64,000 nucleotides of DNA from Stenotrophomonas maltophilia (lineage in GTDB: Bacteria > Pseudomonadota > Gammaproteobacteria > Xanthomonadales > Xanthomonadaceae), in contig NZ_CP033877.1 of the NCBI RefSeq assembly GCF_006970445.1, forward strand, positions 248,001-312,000, in the 5' to 3' direction. The position numbers and the translations under genes were made by a program. The notes beneath the pieces were generated by a model, which was not told where the DNA came from, made no database searches, and was given only the letters and a program-made list of their open reading frames with translations. Below, piece by piece: positions 1 through 7,627 of the stretch (position 1 is the first letter of the stretch; each line of letters starts with the position of its first letter).

Positions 1-197
1 ACATCGGTGCGATGTCCTCCATGTACATGTACGCCTGGAAGCAGGGCATCAAGACCACCTACTACCTGCGTTCGCGCCCGGCCACCAAGATCGCCAAGAC
101 CACGGTGAGCGCCGCCGCACCGGCCAAGGTGTTCAGCCCGGACGAAGCCATCGCCTGCTCGCTGGAAAACCCGGAAGCCTGCGAGGCCTGCCAGTAA
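1..197 (+). CDS. nrdA: Ribonucleoside-diphosphate reductase alpha subunit, C-terminal fragment
   Basis: This is the 3' end of a gene that begins before the window; the reading frame is open from base 3. The visible protein holds the conserved segment MSSMYMYAWKQGIKTTYYLR and ends in CEACQ. In class I reductases a C-terminal cysteine pair of this kind passes electrons from thioredoxin or glutaredoxin to the active-site disulfide. nrdB follows on the same strand 118 bases later, the usual partner order. Two REP elements lie in the gap. Identification rests on the C-terminal motif plus the neighbour. Confidence 0.9.
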   Translation, partial: IGAMSSMYMYAWKQGIKTTYYLRSRPATKIAKTTVSAAAPAKVFSPDEAIACSLENPEACEACQ

Positions 198-214
198 GAG
201 CGGCACCGCCGCGC

Positions 215-240
215 GGTAGTGCCGGCCGCTGGCCGGCAAC
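215..240 (+). repeat. SMAG REP element between nrdA and nrdB
   Basis: A GTAG-headed short palindrome (GGTAGTGCCGGCC followed by GCTGGCCGGCAAC) typical of Stenotrophomonas REP elements. Near-identical copies occur at 10437, 10478, 18393, 25478, 53922 and 53974. It may form an RNA hairpin in the nrdA-nrdB transcript. Confidence 0.85.
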
Positions 241-263
241 CCCGGCCAACGATCATCACCCAC

Positions 264-288
264 GGTAGCGCCGGGCCATGCCCGGCGG
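264..288 (+). repeat. SMAG REP variant between nrdA and nrdB
   Basis: A second GTAG-headed palindrome with a different stem (CGCCGGGC around a CAT loop then GCCCGGCG). The same variant recurs at 10400 (inverted) and 10638. It lies 28 bases upstream of the nrdB start, so it sits in the untranslated region between the two subunit genes. Confidence 0.8.
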
Positions 289-315
289 CTCACCCAGGAT
301 TTCAAGGAAACACCC

Positions 316-1335
316 ATGGCCGACAAGCCCAAGCAGATGCTGCTCGATCCCGGTTTTGAACTGACCCTGCGCCCGATGCGCTACCCGCAGTTCTATGACA
401 TGTACCGGAATGCGATCAAGAACACCTGGACGGTGGAAGAGATCAACTTCCAGATCGACATCACCGACCTGCACAGCAAGATGTCGCCGGGCGAGCGTCA
501 CCTGATCCACCGCCTGGTCGCGTTCTTCGCCACCGGCGACTCGATCGTGTCCAACAACCTGGTGCTGAACCTGTACCAGCACTTGAACGCGCCGGAAGCG
601 CGCATGTACCTGTCGCGCCAGCTGTATGAAGAAGCGCTGCACGTGCAGTTCTACCTGACTTTGCTCGACAACTACCTGCCGGATCCGGAAGAGCGCGTCA
701 AAGCGTTCGCCGCGGTGGAGAACATCGACTCGATCAAGAAGAAGGCCGATTTCTGCTTCAAGTGGATCGACTCGATCCAGGACCTGAAGCGCATCGAGAC
801 CCGCGCCGAGCGTCGCCAGTTCCTGCTCAACCAGATCTGCTTCGCTGCATGCATCGAAGGCCTGTTCTTCTTCGCCGCCTTCGCCTACGTGTACTACTTC
901 CGTTCGCGCGGCCTGCTGCCGGGCCTGGCCTCGGGCACCAACTGGGTGTTCCGCGACGAGAGCGCGCACATGGAGTTCGCGTTCGAGTCGGTGCGCGTGG
1001 TGCGTGAGGAAGAGCCGGACCTGTTCGATGACGAGATGAAGCAGCAGGTCTACGACATGCTGGCCGAAGCCATCGAATGCGAAGTGCAGTTCGCCGAGGA
1101 CGTGCTGTCCGGCGGCGTGGCCGGCATCTCGACCCGTGACATGCGCCAGTACCTGCAGCATTGTGCCGACCAGCACTTCGCCAAGCTGGGCATGGAAAAG
1201 AAGTACAACGTGCGCAACCCGCTGCCGTTCATGGAACTGCAGGACGTGCAGGAACTGACCAACTTCTTCGAACGCCGCGTCTCGGCCTACCAGGTCGGCG
1301 TGCAGGGCGAAGTCGCCTTCGACATGAACTTCTGA
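316..1335 (+). CDS. nrdB: Ribonucleoside-diphosphate reductase beta subunit
   Basis: The 339-aa protein is the radical-generating small subunit of class I ribonucleotide reductase. With NrdA it converts ribonucleotides to deoxyribonucleotides in the cytoplasm. The diiron ligand pattern is visible: D75 in FFATGDSIVSN, then E106-x-x-H109-x-x-x-Y113 in EEALHVQFY (Y113 fits the radical tyrosine), a second helix with EGLFFFAAF, and a final ESAH pair in DESAHMEF. The ATG is preceded by AAGGAAAC. The gene follows nrdA and ends in a strong terminator, so the two form an operon whose promoter lies outside the window. Confidence 0.97.
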   Translation: MADKPKQMLLDPGFELTLRPMRYPQFYDMYRNAIKNTWTVEEINFQIDITDLHSKMSPGERHLIHRLVAFFATGDSIVSNNLVLNLYQHLNAPEARMYLSRQLYEEALHVQFYLTLLDNYLPDPEERVKAFAAVENIDSIKKKADFCFKWIDSIQDLKRIETRAERRQFLLNQICFAACIEGLFFFAAFAYVYYFRSRGLLPGLASGTNWVFRDESAHMEFAFESVRVVREEEPDLFDDEMKQQVYDMLAEAIECEVQFAEDVLSGGVAGISTRDMRQYLQHCADQHFAKLGMEKKYNVRNPLPFMELQDVQELTNFFERRVSAYQVGVQGEVAFDMNF

Positions 1336-1364
1336 TCGAAGAGGTCAGGCCTGTCGCAACGAAG

Positions 1365-1390
1365 AACCCCGGCCAATGCCGGGGTTTTTT
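1365..1390 (+). terminator. Rho-independent terminator after nrdB
   Basis: The stem CCCCGGC / GCCGGGG around a four-base loop (CAAT) is followed by six T residues, about 30 bases after the nrdB stop. It ends the nrdAB operon. Confidence 0.9.
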
Positions 1391-1396
1391 GTTTCT

Positions 1397-1456
1397 GTAG
1401 CGTCGAGCCATGCTCGACTGCTGTTCGCAAGAAAGTCGAGCATGGCTCCACTCTAC
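1397..1456. repeat. Inverted pair of SMAG-type REP elements
   Basis: The left unit reads GTAGCGTCGAGCCATGCTCGA and the right unit is its inverse, ending GGCTCCACTCTAC. Two opposed REP units with a short spacer form the dimer arrangement common in Stenotrophomonas. The right unit directly abuts the duplicated lysE tail. Confidence 0.8.
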
Positions 1457-1457
1457 A

Positions 1458-1507
1458 ATCAGCGCCGCCCTTCCACCGCCATGCGCACCGCCAACCCGGC
1501 CAGCACC
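1458..1507. repeat. Truncated duplicate of the lysE 3' end (left copy)
   Basis: These 50 bases match 3656-3705 at 49 of 50 positions (C at 1468, T at 3666). The right copy is the genuine 3' end of lysE, including its stop codon. The left copy stops abruptly after 15 codons' worth of sequence. The pair brackets the effector/immunity cassette and marks it as an insertion. Confidence 0.85.
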
Positions 1508-1721
1508 TTGCGTGGATGTCGGTTATCCATTCCCGAGCCGTTGCCAGCGGGCTTATGGTTGATGGATTCACATACCACTTTTGCCAGCGGCGAAGACTGT
1601 GGATCCGTTTTACCGAGCCTACTTGCCGCATCGGCGGCTGAGTGCCCGAGGCCAGTGACCTGCTTGATTCCGGACGCTGTGCTAGATTCGCGAAAGCGGG
1701 GCTGCTGCGAGAGGTACTTTC

Positions 1722-2321
1722 ATGGATGCATGGGTCGAGAAATCCGCTTCTTCATCAAAAGGTGAACCTCGGGGCAGCCCCTGGATAGCAGGGTGTGGCT
1801 ACCTCACGACAGTTATTGCGGCGTTGGTACTGCCAGCATGTTCGAGCGGTGCGCCCCCAACCCCCTCATATCATTTGGATCAAAGGCAGTCCGTCAAATC
1901 AGGGAGTGACATTGGTATGGAGCGATTCAAGAACGACATCGAGCGTTTGATCAGCGTGCGTTTTGATGATGTCGATGCATTGAATGAACAGCTTCACACG
2001 CACCTGGGAGCGCCGACTCGACAGGGTTTGAGGGACGAGCGGATTGCAGAGCGCGGAATGTTGGGTGACCTTGAGGTCCGGAACATCAAGCTGAGAAGTG
2101 CTGCCGATGATCCTGCGCATGCGAACCTGATCTTTGAGGTCGCGCCACCGAGCATTGCACTCGAGGAAGTTAGTTGGGAGGGCTCCATCGTAAATCCACC
2201 TCACCCCGATGCGTCTGGCTCCCGCCCTTACTGGTCTGCGCAAGTGAACGGTGCAGAGGTCGTGCTCGGGCTCGCGGCCGACAACGTGACGCTGACCTAC
2301 GTATCGATCAGGCAGCGCTAA
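1722..2321 (+). CDS. Putative lipoprotein, candidate immunity protein of the downstream T4SS effector
   Basis: This 199-aa protein has a hydrophobic segment at about residues 28-39 ending in a lipobox (LPAC, lipidated Cys at 40). The N-terminus before it is unusually long, so the true start may lie further in. The rest is soluble and unlike families I recognise. It lies 28 bases upstream of an XVIPCD-tagged effector, the arrangement of Xanthomonadales T4SS effector/immunity pairs, in which many immunity proteins are periplasmic lipoproteins. The immunity role is inferred from this context. Base composition is lower in GC than the flanking core genes. Confidence 0.6.
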   Translation: MDAWVEKSASSSKGEPRGSPWIAGCGYLTTVIAALVLPACSSGAPPTPSYHLDQRQSVKSGSDIGMERFKNDIERLISVRFDDVDALNEQLHTHLGAPTRQGLRDERIAERGMLGDLEVRNIKLRSAADDPAHANLIFEVAPPSIALEEVSWEGSIVNPPHPDASGSRPYWSAQVNGAEVVLGLAADNVTLTYVSIRQR

Positions 2322-2349
2322 CCACCTGTCATTGCGAAGGAACCGCACC

Positions 2350-3486
2350 ATGGAGCGTTCTGAAGAAGCTGGACTGCCACAGCAGCAGGAGGGGGGACGC
2401 CCAGGAGCCGCACGTCGTCCTGCATCACCATTGGCCGACCCGTCGTTTACGCCGATTCTGGCGAAATCCACAACACTTCAAGCGGGTCTCGCCCAAGCAG
2501 GTCGTGACGGTCTGGATGTTGTCTGGGGGCAAGCCGGTGGCGGCACCTATCTTGTTCCTGGTGTGAAGATCGTTATTGACGAGAATGCGATCGGGCAAGG
2601 CCCCAGAATCACACGTTCTCTTTCTCACGAAGTTGGGCACCATCTCTTCACCGAAGGCCCGGATCGGACTTCCAAGCAAGCCTATGTAAACAGCTTGTTG
2701 CGAGGAGAAGCCGCCGCGACGCTGAGCAATGTCCAGGTGCAGCGCGAAATCCTCGCGGCTGGTGGACCGGACATTGGCGTGTCAGGCACGGGTAATCGGC
2801 CACAGCAGTATGGAGCCATTGCGGTGGAGCTCCAGGCTGGACGGATCAATCGAAGCCAAGCGCTTGGACAGATCGCTGAGGTGTTCAAGACGGAGGCCCC
2901 GTCTGTTGGTCCTCATGCGAATTACGAGCTCTACTACGGCGCGTTCTATGACCAGCACATAGCGCCCTCGCAACGGCGGCGCAGGCCGGAGCCAGAACTT
3001 GACGCCGAACGCACTGCGGTTGCGGAGAGAGTTGCCACTTCCATCAACGACTCTCCGTCGCTGCGTCGGGTTTCTTCTTCAATAGCTGAACTTGGTGATG
3101 CAGATCGTTCTCTCTATATGCAGATAAGGGCTGGTGTGGAACGCCTGGACGCCGAGCATGGGAAGCCATGGGACGAGTCGAGCCAGCGGATGACCGTGAG
3201 CCTGTTGGTACTGGCCAAGGAGCAGGGGCTTTCGCGGGTCGACCATGTTGTGCTCAACAACCCGACAGAAAGCTTGGCTCGTGGGGAGAGGGTCTTCATA
3301 GTGGAAGGGGCAATGGATGATCCTGCCCATCGCCGAGGAGACATGGATACGATGGATGCGCTTCGTGCACCTGAGGCGGAGTCGCTTCATCGTGCTGATG
3401 CGTTGAATCAATCGCAAGCACGAGGCCTTGAACAACAGCCGGTACAGCCTGTTCATACGCAGGACGGTCCATCGTTCTTGAGATAA
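2350..3486 (+). CDS. Putative type IV-secreted effector (X-Tfe) with HExxH metallopeptidase motif and C-terminal XVIPCD
   Basis: The 378-aa protein has two parts. The N-terminal part carries HEVGHH at 93-98, a zinc metallopeptidase signature, with E120 as a possible third ligand. The C-terminal part, from about residue 245, reads as an XVIPCD, the domain that binds VirD4 in Xanthomonadales: MQIRAGVERLDAEHG, then LAKEQGLSRVDHVVL, VFIVEGAMDDPAHRR, and a Gln-rich tail. Such proteins are injected into rival bacteria by the killing T4SS. The ATG at 2350 has GAAGGA eight bases upstream; an upstream TTG at 2332 is less likely. The target is unknown. A lipoprotein partner would fit a periplasmic target. 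Confidence 0.75.
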   Translation: MERSEEAGLPQQQEGGRPGAARRPASPLADPSFTPILAKSTTLQAGLAQAGRDGLDVVWGQAGGGTYLVPGVKIVIDENAIGQGPRITRSLSHEVGHHLFTEGPDRTSKQAYVNSLLRGEAAATLSNVQVQREILAAGGPDIGVSGTGNRPQQYGAIAVELQAGRINRSQALGQIAEVFKTEAPSVGPHANYELYYGAFYDQHIAPSQRRRRPEPELDAERTAVAERVATSINDSPSLRRVSSSIAELGDADRSLYMQIRAGVERLDAEHGKPWDESSQRMTVSLLVLAKEQGLSRVDHVVLNNPTESLARGERVFIVEGAMDDPAHRRGDMDTMDALRAPEAESLHRADALNQSQARGLEQQPVQPVHTQDGPSFLR

Positions 3487-3561
3487 GAATATCGCTGCGG
3501 CATCGAAGGCGCATATGTCGCGGCCCACAGTGCAGACTTCATGGATAAGCCCGTCATGCAA

Positions 3562-3657
3562 TCATGGAGCGCGATGGTTGGGGCGGTGATACCGGTTGTT
3601 CCCTTCCACCAATGCTGCAGGGGTATCAGGCGGAAAAGCGACGTCGCCCAGGGTCAT
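3562..3657 (-). CDS. Possible truncated small ORF coupled to lysE
   Basis: A 31-codon frame starts at an ATG overlapping the lysE stop (TGATG), a geometry typical of translational coupling. It ends after about 90 bases at the edge of the effector cassette. It resembles nothing I recognise. It could be the beginning of a former lysE-partner gene cut off by the cassette, or a chance frame. Confidence 0.25.
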   Translation of the reverse strand: MTLGDVAFPPDTPAALVEGNNRYHRPNHRAP

Positions 3658-3705
3658 CAGCGCCGTCCTTCCACCGCCATGCGCACCGCCAACCCGGCCA
3701 GCACC
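3656..3705. repeat. Right copy of the 50-bp lysE 3'-end duplication
   Basis: This is the native end of the lysE gene, with the stop codon at 3657-3659. It matches 1458-1507 with a single mismatch. The two copies are direct repeats enclosing the lipoprotein/effector pair. Confidence 0.85.
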
Positions 3706-4292
3706 GTGCCCATCAACCAGCGCTGCACCATCTGCCAGGTGGGACGCGCGGCCAGGAAGCCGGCGATGCTGCCAGCGGTCAACGCGATCATGCCGTTCAC
3801 GCTGACGCTGACCAGGATCTGGGTGGAACCCAGCACGATCGACTGCATCAGCACACTGCCTTCGCCATCGGGATGCAGGAACTGCGGCAGCAGCGACAGG
3901 TACATCACCGCCACTTTGGGGTTCAGCAGATTGGTCAGGAAGCCCATCGTGAACAGCTTGCGCGGGCTGTCCTGCGGCAGGTCGCGCACCGCGAACGGCG
4001 AACGGCCACCGGGCTTGAGTGCCTGCCAGGCCAGGTACAGCAGGTACAGCGCGCCACCGATGCGCAGCGCGTCGTAGGCGAACGGCACGGTCATCAGCAG
4101 GGCGGTGATGCCCAGTGCCGCACACAGCATGTAGAACACGAAGCCCAGCGCCACTCCGCCCAGCGAGATCAGGCCAGCCATCGGCCCCTGGCAGATCGAG
4201 CGCGAGATGACGTAGATCATGTTCGGCCCAGGGGTGAGCACCATGGCCAGCGAAACCAGCGCAAAGGCCAGCAGGTCGGAAGTGGCGGGCAT
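3657..4292 (-). CDS. LysE/RhtB family amino-acid exporter
   Basis: This 211-aa inner-membrane protein has the LysE/RhtB plan: an N-terminal hydrophobic helix, then the family signature LTPGPNMIYVISRSI, GGVALGFVFYMLCAALG, and repeated hydrophobic stretches to the C-terminus. Members export amino acids or homoserine lactones; the substrate cannot be told here. The start at 4292 gives the normal family length, whereas the longer frame adds an unlikely Arg/Pro-rich leader. It is divergent from the thioesterase gene. Its 3' end is duplicated at 1458, upstream of the effector cassette. Confidence 0.9.
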   Translation of the reverse strand: MPATSDLLAFALVSLAMVLTPGPNMIYVISRSICQGPMAGLISLGGVALGFVFYMLCAALGITALLMTVPFAYDALRIGGALYLLYLAWQALKPGGRSPFAVRDLPQDSPRKLFTMGFLTNLLNPKVAVMYLSLLPQFLHPDGEGSVLMQSIVLGSTQILVSVSVNGMIALTAGSIAGFLAARPTWQMVQRWLMGTVLAGLAVRMAVEGRR

Positions 4293-4444
4293 GAGCGGTC
4301 CTGGCAGTGGGCGTGGCGCAGTGTAACGCCTGCCGCAGGCGCGGCCTGCGCAGGCACCGCTGCCGGGTGACCGTTGCGCGTGCATTCCGATGGCCATCAC
4401 GCCGGTCGCTTAGAATCCGCAGCACCCCACACCGAAGCACCCCC

Positions 4445-4846
4445 ATGACCCCGATCCCCGAGACCGTGCCGCCCACCGAAGTGCGCATGGCCGAAATCGT
4501 CTTCCCCAACCACACCAACCACCTCGGCACCCTGTTCGGTGGCCAGGCATTGGCGTGGATGGACAAGGCCGCCTTCCTGGCCGCCGCCCGCTATTCGCGG
4601 CGCACGGTGGTGACCGCGCGCAGCGACCAGGTCGACTTCAAACTGCCGATCCGCATCGGCCAGATGGTGGAAACCATCGGCCGCATCGTCGAAGTCGGCC
4701 GCAGCTCGATGAAGGTCGAGGTGGAACTGGTCGCCGAAGACCTGCACAGCGGCGAGCGCAAGCTGTGCACCCGCGGCCACTTCGTGATGATCGCGCTGGA
4801 CGAGGAAGGCCACCCGATCGCGGTGCCTCCGCTGCCGGCGGCCTGA
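4445..4846 (+). CDS. Acyl-CoA thioesterase, YciA-like hotdog protein
   Basis: The 133-aa protein is a single hotdog domain. Seen here are the family motifs MAEIVFPNHTNHLGTLFGG with the LAWMDKAA helix and VDFKLPIRIGQMVE. Such enzymes hydrolyse acyl-CoA to free acid and CoA in the cytosol. Its length is normal for the YciA/ACOT group. ATG 4445 directly precedes the conserved region. The SIR2 gene follows 56 bases downstream on the same strand. Confidence 0.9.
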   Translation: MTPIPETVPPTEVRMAEIVFPNHTNHLGTLFGGQALAWMDKAAFLAAARYSRRTVVTARSDQVDFKLPIRIGQMVETIGRIVEVGRSSMKVEVELVAEDLHSGERKLCTRGHFVMIALDEEGHPIAVPPLPAA

Positions 4847-4902
4847 GTACGCCGGCTGAACCGGTGCTTGCGGGGGCGCTGCAGCGCCCCCATCTGGCAG
4901 CC

Positions 4903-5709
4903 ATGACCCCGCCACTGACCGACTTCATCAACCGCGCCCAGCGCCTGTTCGTGCTGACCGGCGCCGGTTGCAGCACCGCCTCGGGCATTCCCGATTACCG
5001 GGATACCGACGGCCAGTGGAAACGCACGCCGCCGGTGACCTACCAGGCGTTCATGGGCGAGGCAGCCACCCGCCAGCGCTACTGGGCGCGCAGCCTGCTG
5101 GGCTGGCCGCGCTTCGGCCTGGCCCGGCCCAACGGTACCCACCAGGCCCTGGCTGCCCTGGAACGCTGCGGCAAGCTGCAGCTGCTGCTGACCCAGAATG
5201 TGGACGGCCTGCACCAGCGTGCCGGCAGCCACAATGTGATCGACCTGCATGGCCGCCTGGATCGGGTGCGCTGCATGGGCTGCGAGCGCCGCAGTGGCCG
5301 CGAGGAGTTCCAGCAGCGGCTGCTGGACGCCAATCCCGGCTGGGATGCGCTGGAGGCCGGTATCGCCCCCGATGGCGATGCCGACCTGGAGACCGATTTC
5401 TCCACGTTCGTGGTGCCCGATTGCGCCTACTGCGGCGGCCTGTTGAAGCCGGATGTGGTGTTCTTCGGCGAAAACGTGCCGCGCGAACGCGTGGCCGCGG
5501 TGCACGATCACCTGCAGCAGGCCGACGCCGTGCTGGTGGTGGGCTCGTCGCTGATGGTCTATTCCGGCTTCCGCTTCGTGCAGGCGGCCGCCAAGGCAGG
5601 GTTGCCGGTGGCGGCGCTGAACCGCGGTCGCACCCGTGCCGACGACCTGCTGCAGTTCAAGGACGAGCGCGATTGCGCTGAAGCGCTGGCTGGATGGGCT
5701 TCGTGTTGA
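4903..5709 (+). CDS. NAD-dependent protein deacylase, SIR2 family
   Basis: A 268-aa sirtuin that removes acyl groups from lysines using NAD+, releasing nicotinamide and O-acyl-ADP-ribose. Visible motifs are GAGCSTASGIPDYR from residue 20 (Rossmann NAD site), TQNVDGLHQRAG (97-108), the catalytic His in LHG (H116), and zinc cysteines C124/C127 and C174/C177. The region after the second Cys pair carries FFGENVP and VVGSSLMVYSG, both usual in class II sirtuins. The nicotinamide it releases could feed the salvage enzymes at 10.7-15 kb. Confidence 0.93.
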   Translation: MTPPLTDFINRAQRLFVLTGAGCSTASGIPDYRDTDGQWKRTPPVTYQAFMGEAATRQRYWARSLLGWPRFGLARPNGTHQALAALERCGKLQLLLTQNVDGLHQRAGSHNVIDLHGRLDRVRCMGCERRSGREEFQQRLLDANPGWDALEAGIAPDGDADLETDFSTFVVPDCAYCGGLLKPDVVFFGENVPRERVAAVHDHLQQADAVLVVGSSLMVYSGFRFVQAAAKAGLPVAALNRGRTRADDLLQFKDERDCAEALAGWASC

Positions 5710-5728
5710 GCCGAGCCCACGCTCGGCT
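5709..5728. repeat. REP-like hairpin after the sirtuin gene
   Basis: The inverted repeat AGCCGAGC / GCTCGGCT around a short loop lies directly at the sirtuin stop codon. It is followed by GTAGAT, like the GTAG heads of the other REP units. Confidence 0.55.
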
Positions 5729-5828
5729 GAAGTAGATCGCACGAAACAGCGATCCATCCAGGCGGTTGATCCGGGAGCCGCGCAGCGGTGCAATACGCAC
5801 CCTCCATCCGCCTGTCCCCCGCATCGCC

Positions 5829-6929
5829 GTGACCCAGCTGTTTTCGCCGATCTCGTTCGGCCCCCTGACCCTGTCCAACCGCATCGTGATCGCGCCGATG
5901 TGCCAGTACTCCGCCGAAGACGGTCGCGCCAGCGACTGGCACGCCATGCACCTGGGCAACCTGGCGCAGTCCGGCGCCGGCCTGTTGATCCTGGAAGCCA
6001 CCGCGGTCGAGCCGCGCGGCCGTATCAGCTGGGCCGACCTGGGCCTGTGGGATGACGGCACCGAGGCCGCGCTGGCACAAGTGCTGGCCAGCGTCCGCCG
6101 CTGGTCGCCGATGCCGCTGGGCATCCAGCTGGGCCATGCCGGCCGCAAGGCATCGGTGAAGCGTCCGTGGGACGGTGGTGGCCAGCTGCCAGCCGATGAT
6201 GCGCGTGGCTGGGCCACCGTGGCGCCGTCGGCGCTGCCGTTCCATGCCGCCGATCCGGCGCCGCAGGAACTGGACGAGGCCGGCATCGCCGAGCTCATCG
6301 CCGCTTTCGCCGCCAGTGCGGTGCGTGCCGAGCGCCTGGGCTTCGAGCTGATCGAGCTGCATGCCGCGCACGGTTACCTGCTGCACCAGTTCCTGTCGCC
6401 GCTGAGCAACCGCCGCACCGACGGCTATGGTGGCTCCCTGCCGAACCGCCTGCGCCTGCTGGTGGAGGTGTTCGACGCCGTGCGTGCGGCGGTGTCCGAC
6501 AAGATCGCCGTGGGCGTGCGCATTTCCGCCAGCGACTGGGTCGAGGGTGGCTGGGACCTGGTGCAGAGCGAAGCACTGGCCCAGGTGCTGGACGCGCGCG
6601 GCTGCAACTTCCTGCATGTCTCCAGCGGTGGCCTGGACGAGCGCCAGAAGATCACCGTCGGCCCCGGTTACCAGGTGCCGTTCGCCGCGGCGATCAAGGC
6701 CAAGGTGCGCATGCCGGTGATCGCGGTGGGCATGATCACCGAACCGGAACAGGCCGAGTCGATTCTGCGCCACCGCCACGCCGATGCCGTGGCCCTGGCG
6801 CGCGGCATCCTCTACGACCCGCGTTGGCCGTGGCACGCTGCCGCAGCATTGCGCGACAGCGTGGACGCTGCGCCCCAGTACCTGCGCTGTGAGCCACGCG
6901 ATGCGCGCGGCGTGTTCAAGGCGCGCTGA
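5829..6929 (+). CDS. NADH:flavin oxidoreductase, Old Yellow Enzyme family (YqjM/XenA-like)
   Basis: The protein is about 366 aa: an FMN TIM barrel that reduces activated C=C bonds (enones, nitro-compounds) with NAD(P)H. The N-terminus reads LFSPISFGPLTLSNRIVIAPMCQYSAEDG, and later there is HAAHGYLLHQFLSPLSNRRTDGYGG, the hallmark of the family. The Cys in APMCQYSA fits the YqjM/XenA subgroup. GTG 5829 gives the usual family length; the frame extends upstream to 5766 but that leader is not family-like. The physiological substrate is unknown. Confidence 0.9.
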   Translation: MTQLFSPISFGPLTLSNRIVIAPMCQYSAEDGRASDWHAMHLGNLAQSGAGLLILEATAVEPRGRISWADLGLWDDGTEAALAQVLASVRRWSPMPLGIQLGHAGRKASVKRPWDGGGQLPADDARGWATVAPSALPFHAADPAPQELDEAGIAELIAAFAASAVRAERLGFELIELHAAHGYLLHQFLSPLSNRRTDGYGGSLPNRLRLLVEVFDAVRAAVSDKIAVGVRISASDWVEGGWDLVQSEALAQVLDARGCNFLHVSSGGLDERQKITVGPGYQVPFAAAIKAKVRMPVIAVGMITEPEQAESILRHRHADAVALARGILYDPRWPWHAAAALRDSVDAAPQYLRCEPRDARGVFKAR

Positions 6930-7085
6930 CGCAATCTGCGAGCGCATTGTGACGCTTCAGGATGCAGGGGATCTACGAGGCGGCGAGTTGCGGCATAGCC
7001 TGTCGCAACGAACTAGGAATGATTGCGGATACCACTTTATGTGAATGACACCTCATTGCGCTGGGTGCGGACATTGCAACGTTGA

Positions 7086-7107
7086 GCTGCACACACGGTT
7101 GTGCAGC
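7086..7107 (+). promoter_or_regulatory. Hairpin in the leader of the secreted-protein gene
   Basis: GCTGCACA and TGTGCAGC form an 8-bp stem with a six-base loop, ending four bases before the TGGAGA ribosome-binding site of the 7123 gene. No T-tract follows, so it is not an ordinary terminator. It could affect translation or mark an upstream RNA end. Confidence 0.4.
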
Positions 7108-7122
7108 CAATGGAGAAACGCA

Positions 7123-7623
7123 ATGAAACCCATGATGCTGGTTGTTCTGCTCTCGGCTTTCTCACTGCCTCTATCAATGCCTGCCGTCGCAGGTGATGAC
7201 GTGGCGAGTGTCACCGGGGCGGAGAATGTCTCGCTCATGCACGCCCCTGTGAACTCGCGGGGGCGGCTTGATCTTCATATGATCGAGCTCTCTCCCGAAT
7301 CCCCACTGATGTTGCTTTCACCCCTTGCGCGCAAGCAGTTTGTCGATTCGCTGGTGTTTGGAGATCGGGGACTGGCCAGCTTCAGCTACGAGCCCATCGT
7401 CTCCGAACTGAGTGCAGGTGAAGCCTATCGGCTCCTGTCACTCTTCGGGGCACAGCGCGCAATTGTGCACATCCCGGGATTGCGGCAGGAGTCGGAAGCG
7501 GATCATGTGGTCGTGCAGTCGGCCAATCCAAACCCGGTATTCGAAGATTATCCGCGCTACGCCTGTTCAGGGCGTGCGACCTGTTCAACCTCCATGAGCA
7601 GCATCTGCATGTCGAGTTGCTGA
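7123..7623 (+). CDS. Secreted protein of unknown function with Cys-rich C-terminus
   Basis: This 166-aa protein starts with a clear Sec signal peptide (MKPMMLVVLLSAFSLPLSMP followed by AVAGDD). The mature part matches nothing I recognise. The last 20 or so residues hold four cysteines in the spacing C-x5-C-x7-C-x3-C among many Ser/Thr, while the body appears Cys-free. ATG 7123 has TGGAGA at the right distance; upstream codons give no signal peptide. It lies four bases before a gene for a secreted thioredoxin-fold protein, which suggests its disulfides matter. Base composition is lower in GC than the core genes. Confidence 0.6.
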   Translation: MKPMMLVVLLSAFSLPLSMPAVAGDDVASVTGAENVSLMHAPVNSRGRLDLHMIELSPESPLMLLSPLARKQFVDSLVFGDRGLASFSYEPIVSELSAGEAYRLLSLFGAQRAIVHIPGLRQESEADHVVVQSANPNPVFEDYPRYACSGRATCSTSMSSICMSSC

Positions 7624-7627
7624 TCGC

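Larger units (their letters stand above)
1336..1721. other. Intergenic junction region: terminator, REP pair, duplicated lysE end
   Basis: This 386-base gap contains the nrdB terminator, an inverted pair of GTAG/CTAC palindromes (1397-1423 and 1434-1456, stem GTCGAGC/GCTCGAC), and a 50-base copy of the lysE 3' end (1458-1507). After 1508 the sequence is visibly less GC-rich and leads into the lipoprotein gene at 1722. I see no convincing sigma-70 promoter for that cassette. Confidence 0.7.

Noticed and set aside
256..1176. Long open frame antisense to nrdB
   Set aside because: It is a mirror of the high-GC codon pattern of nrdB with no recognisable domain; similar antisense frames accompany most core genes here.
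1508..1721. Sigma-70 promoter for the metallopeptidase effector cassette
   Set aside because: TTGATT and TAGATT near 1662-1685 are only about 13 bases apart, too close for a standard promoter.
7553..7623. Lantibiotic-like peptide at the end of the 7123 gene (Cys/Ser/Thr-rich tail)
   Set aside because: The tail is part of a Sec-secreted protein, and no LanB/C/M-type or other RiPP maturation enzyme is nearby; a disulfide role fits better.
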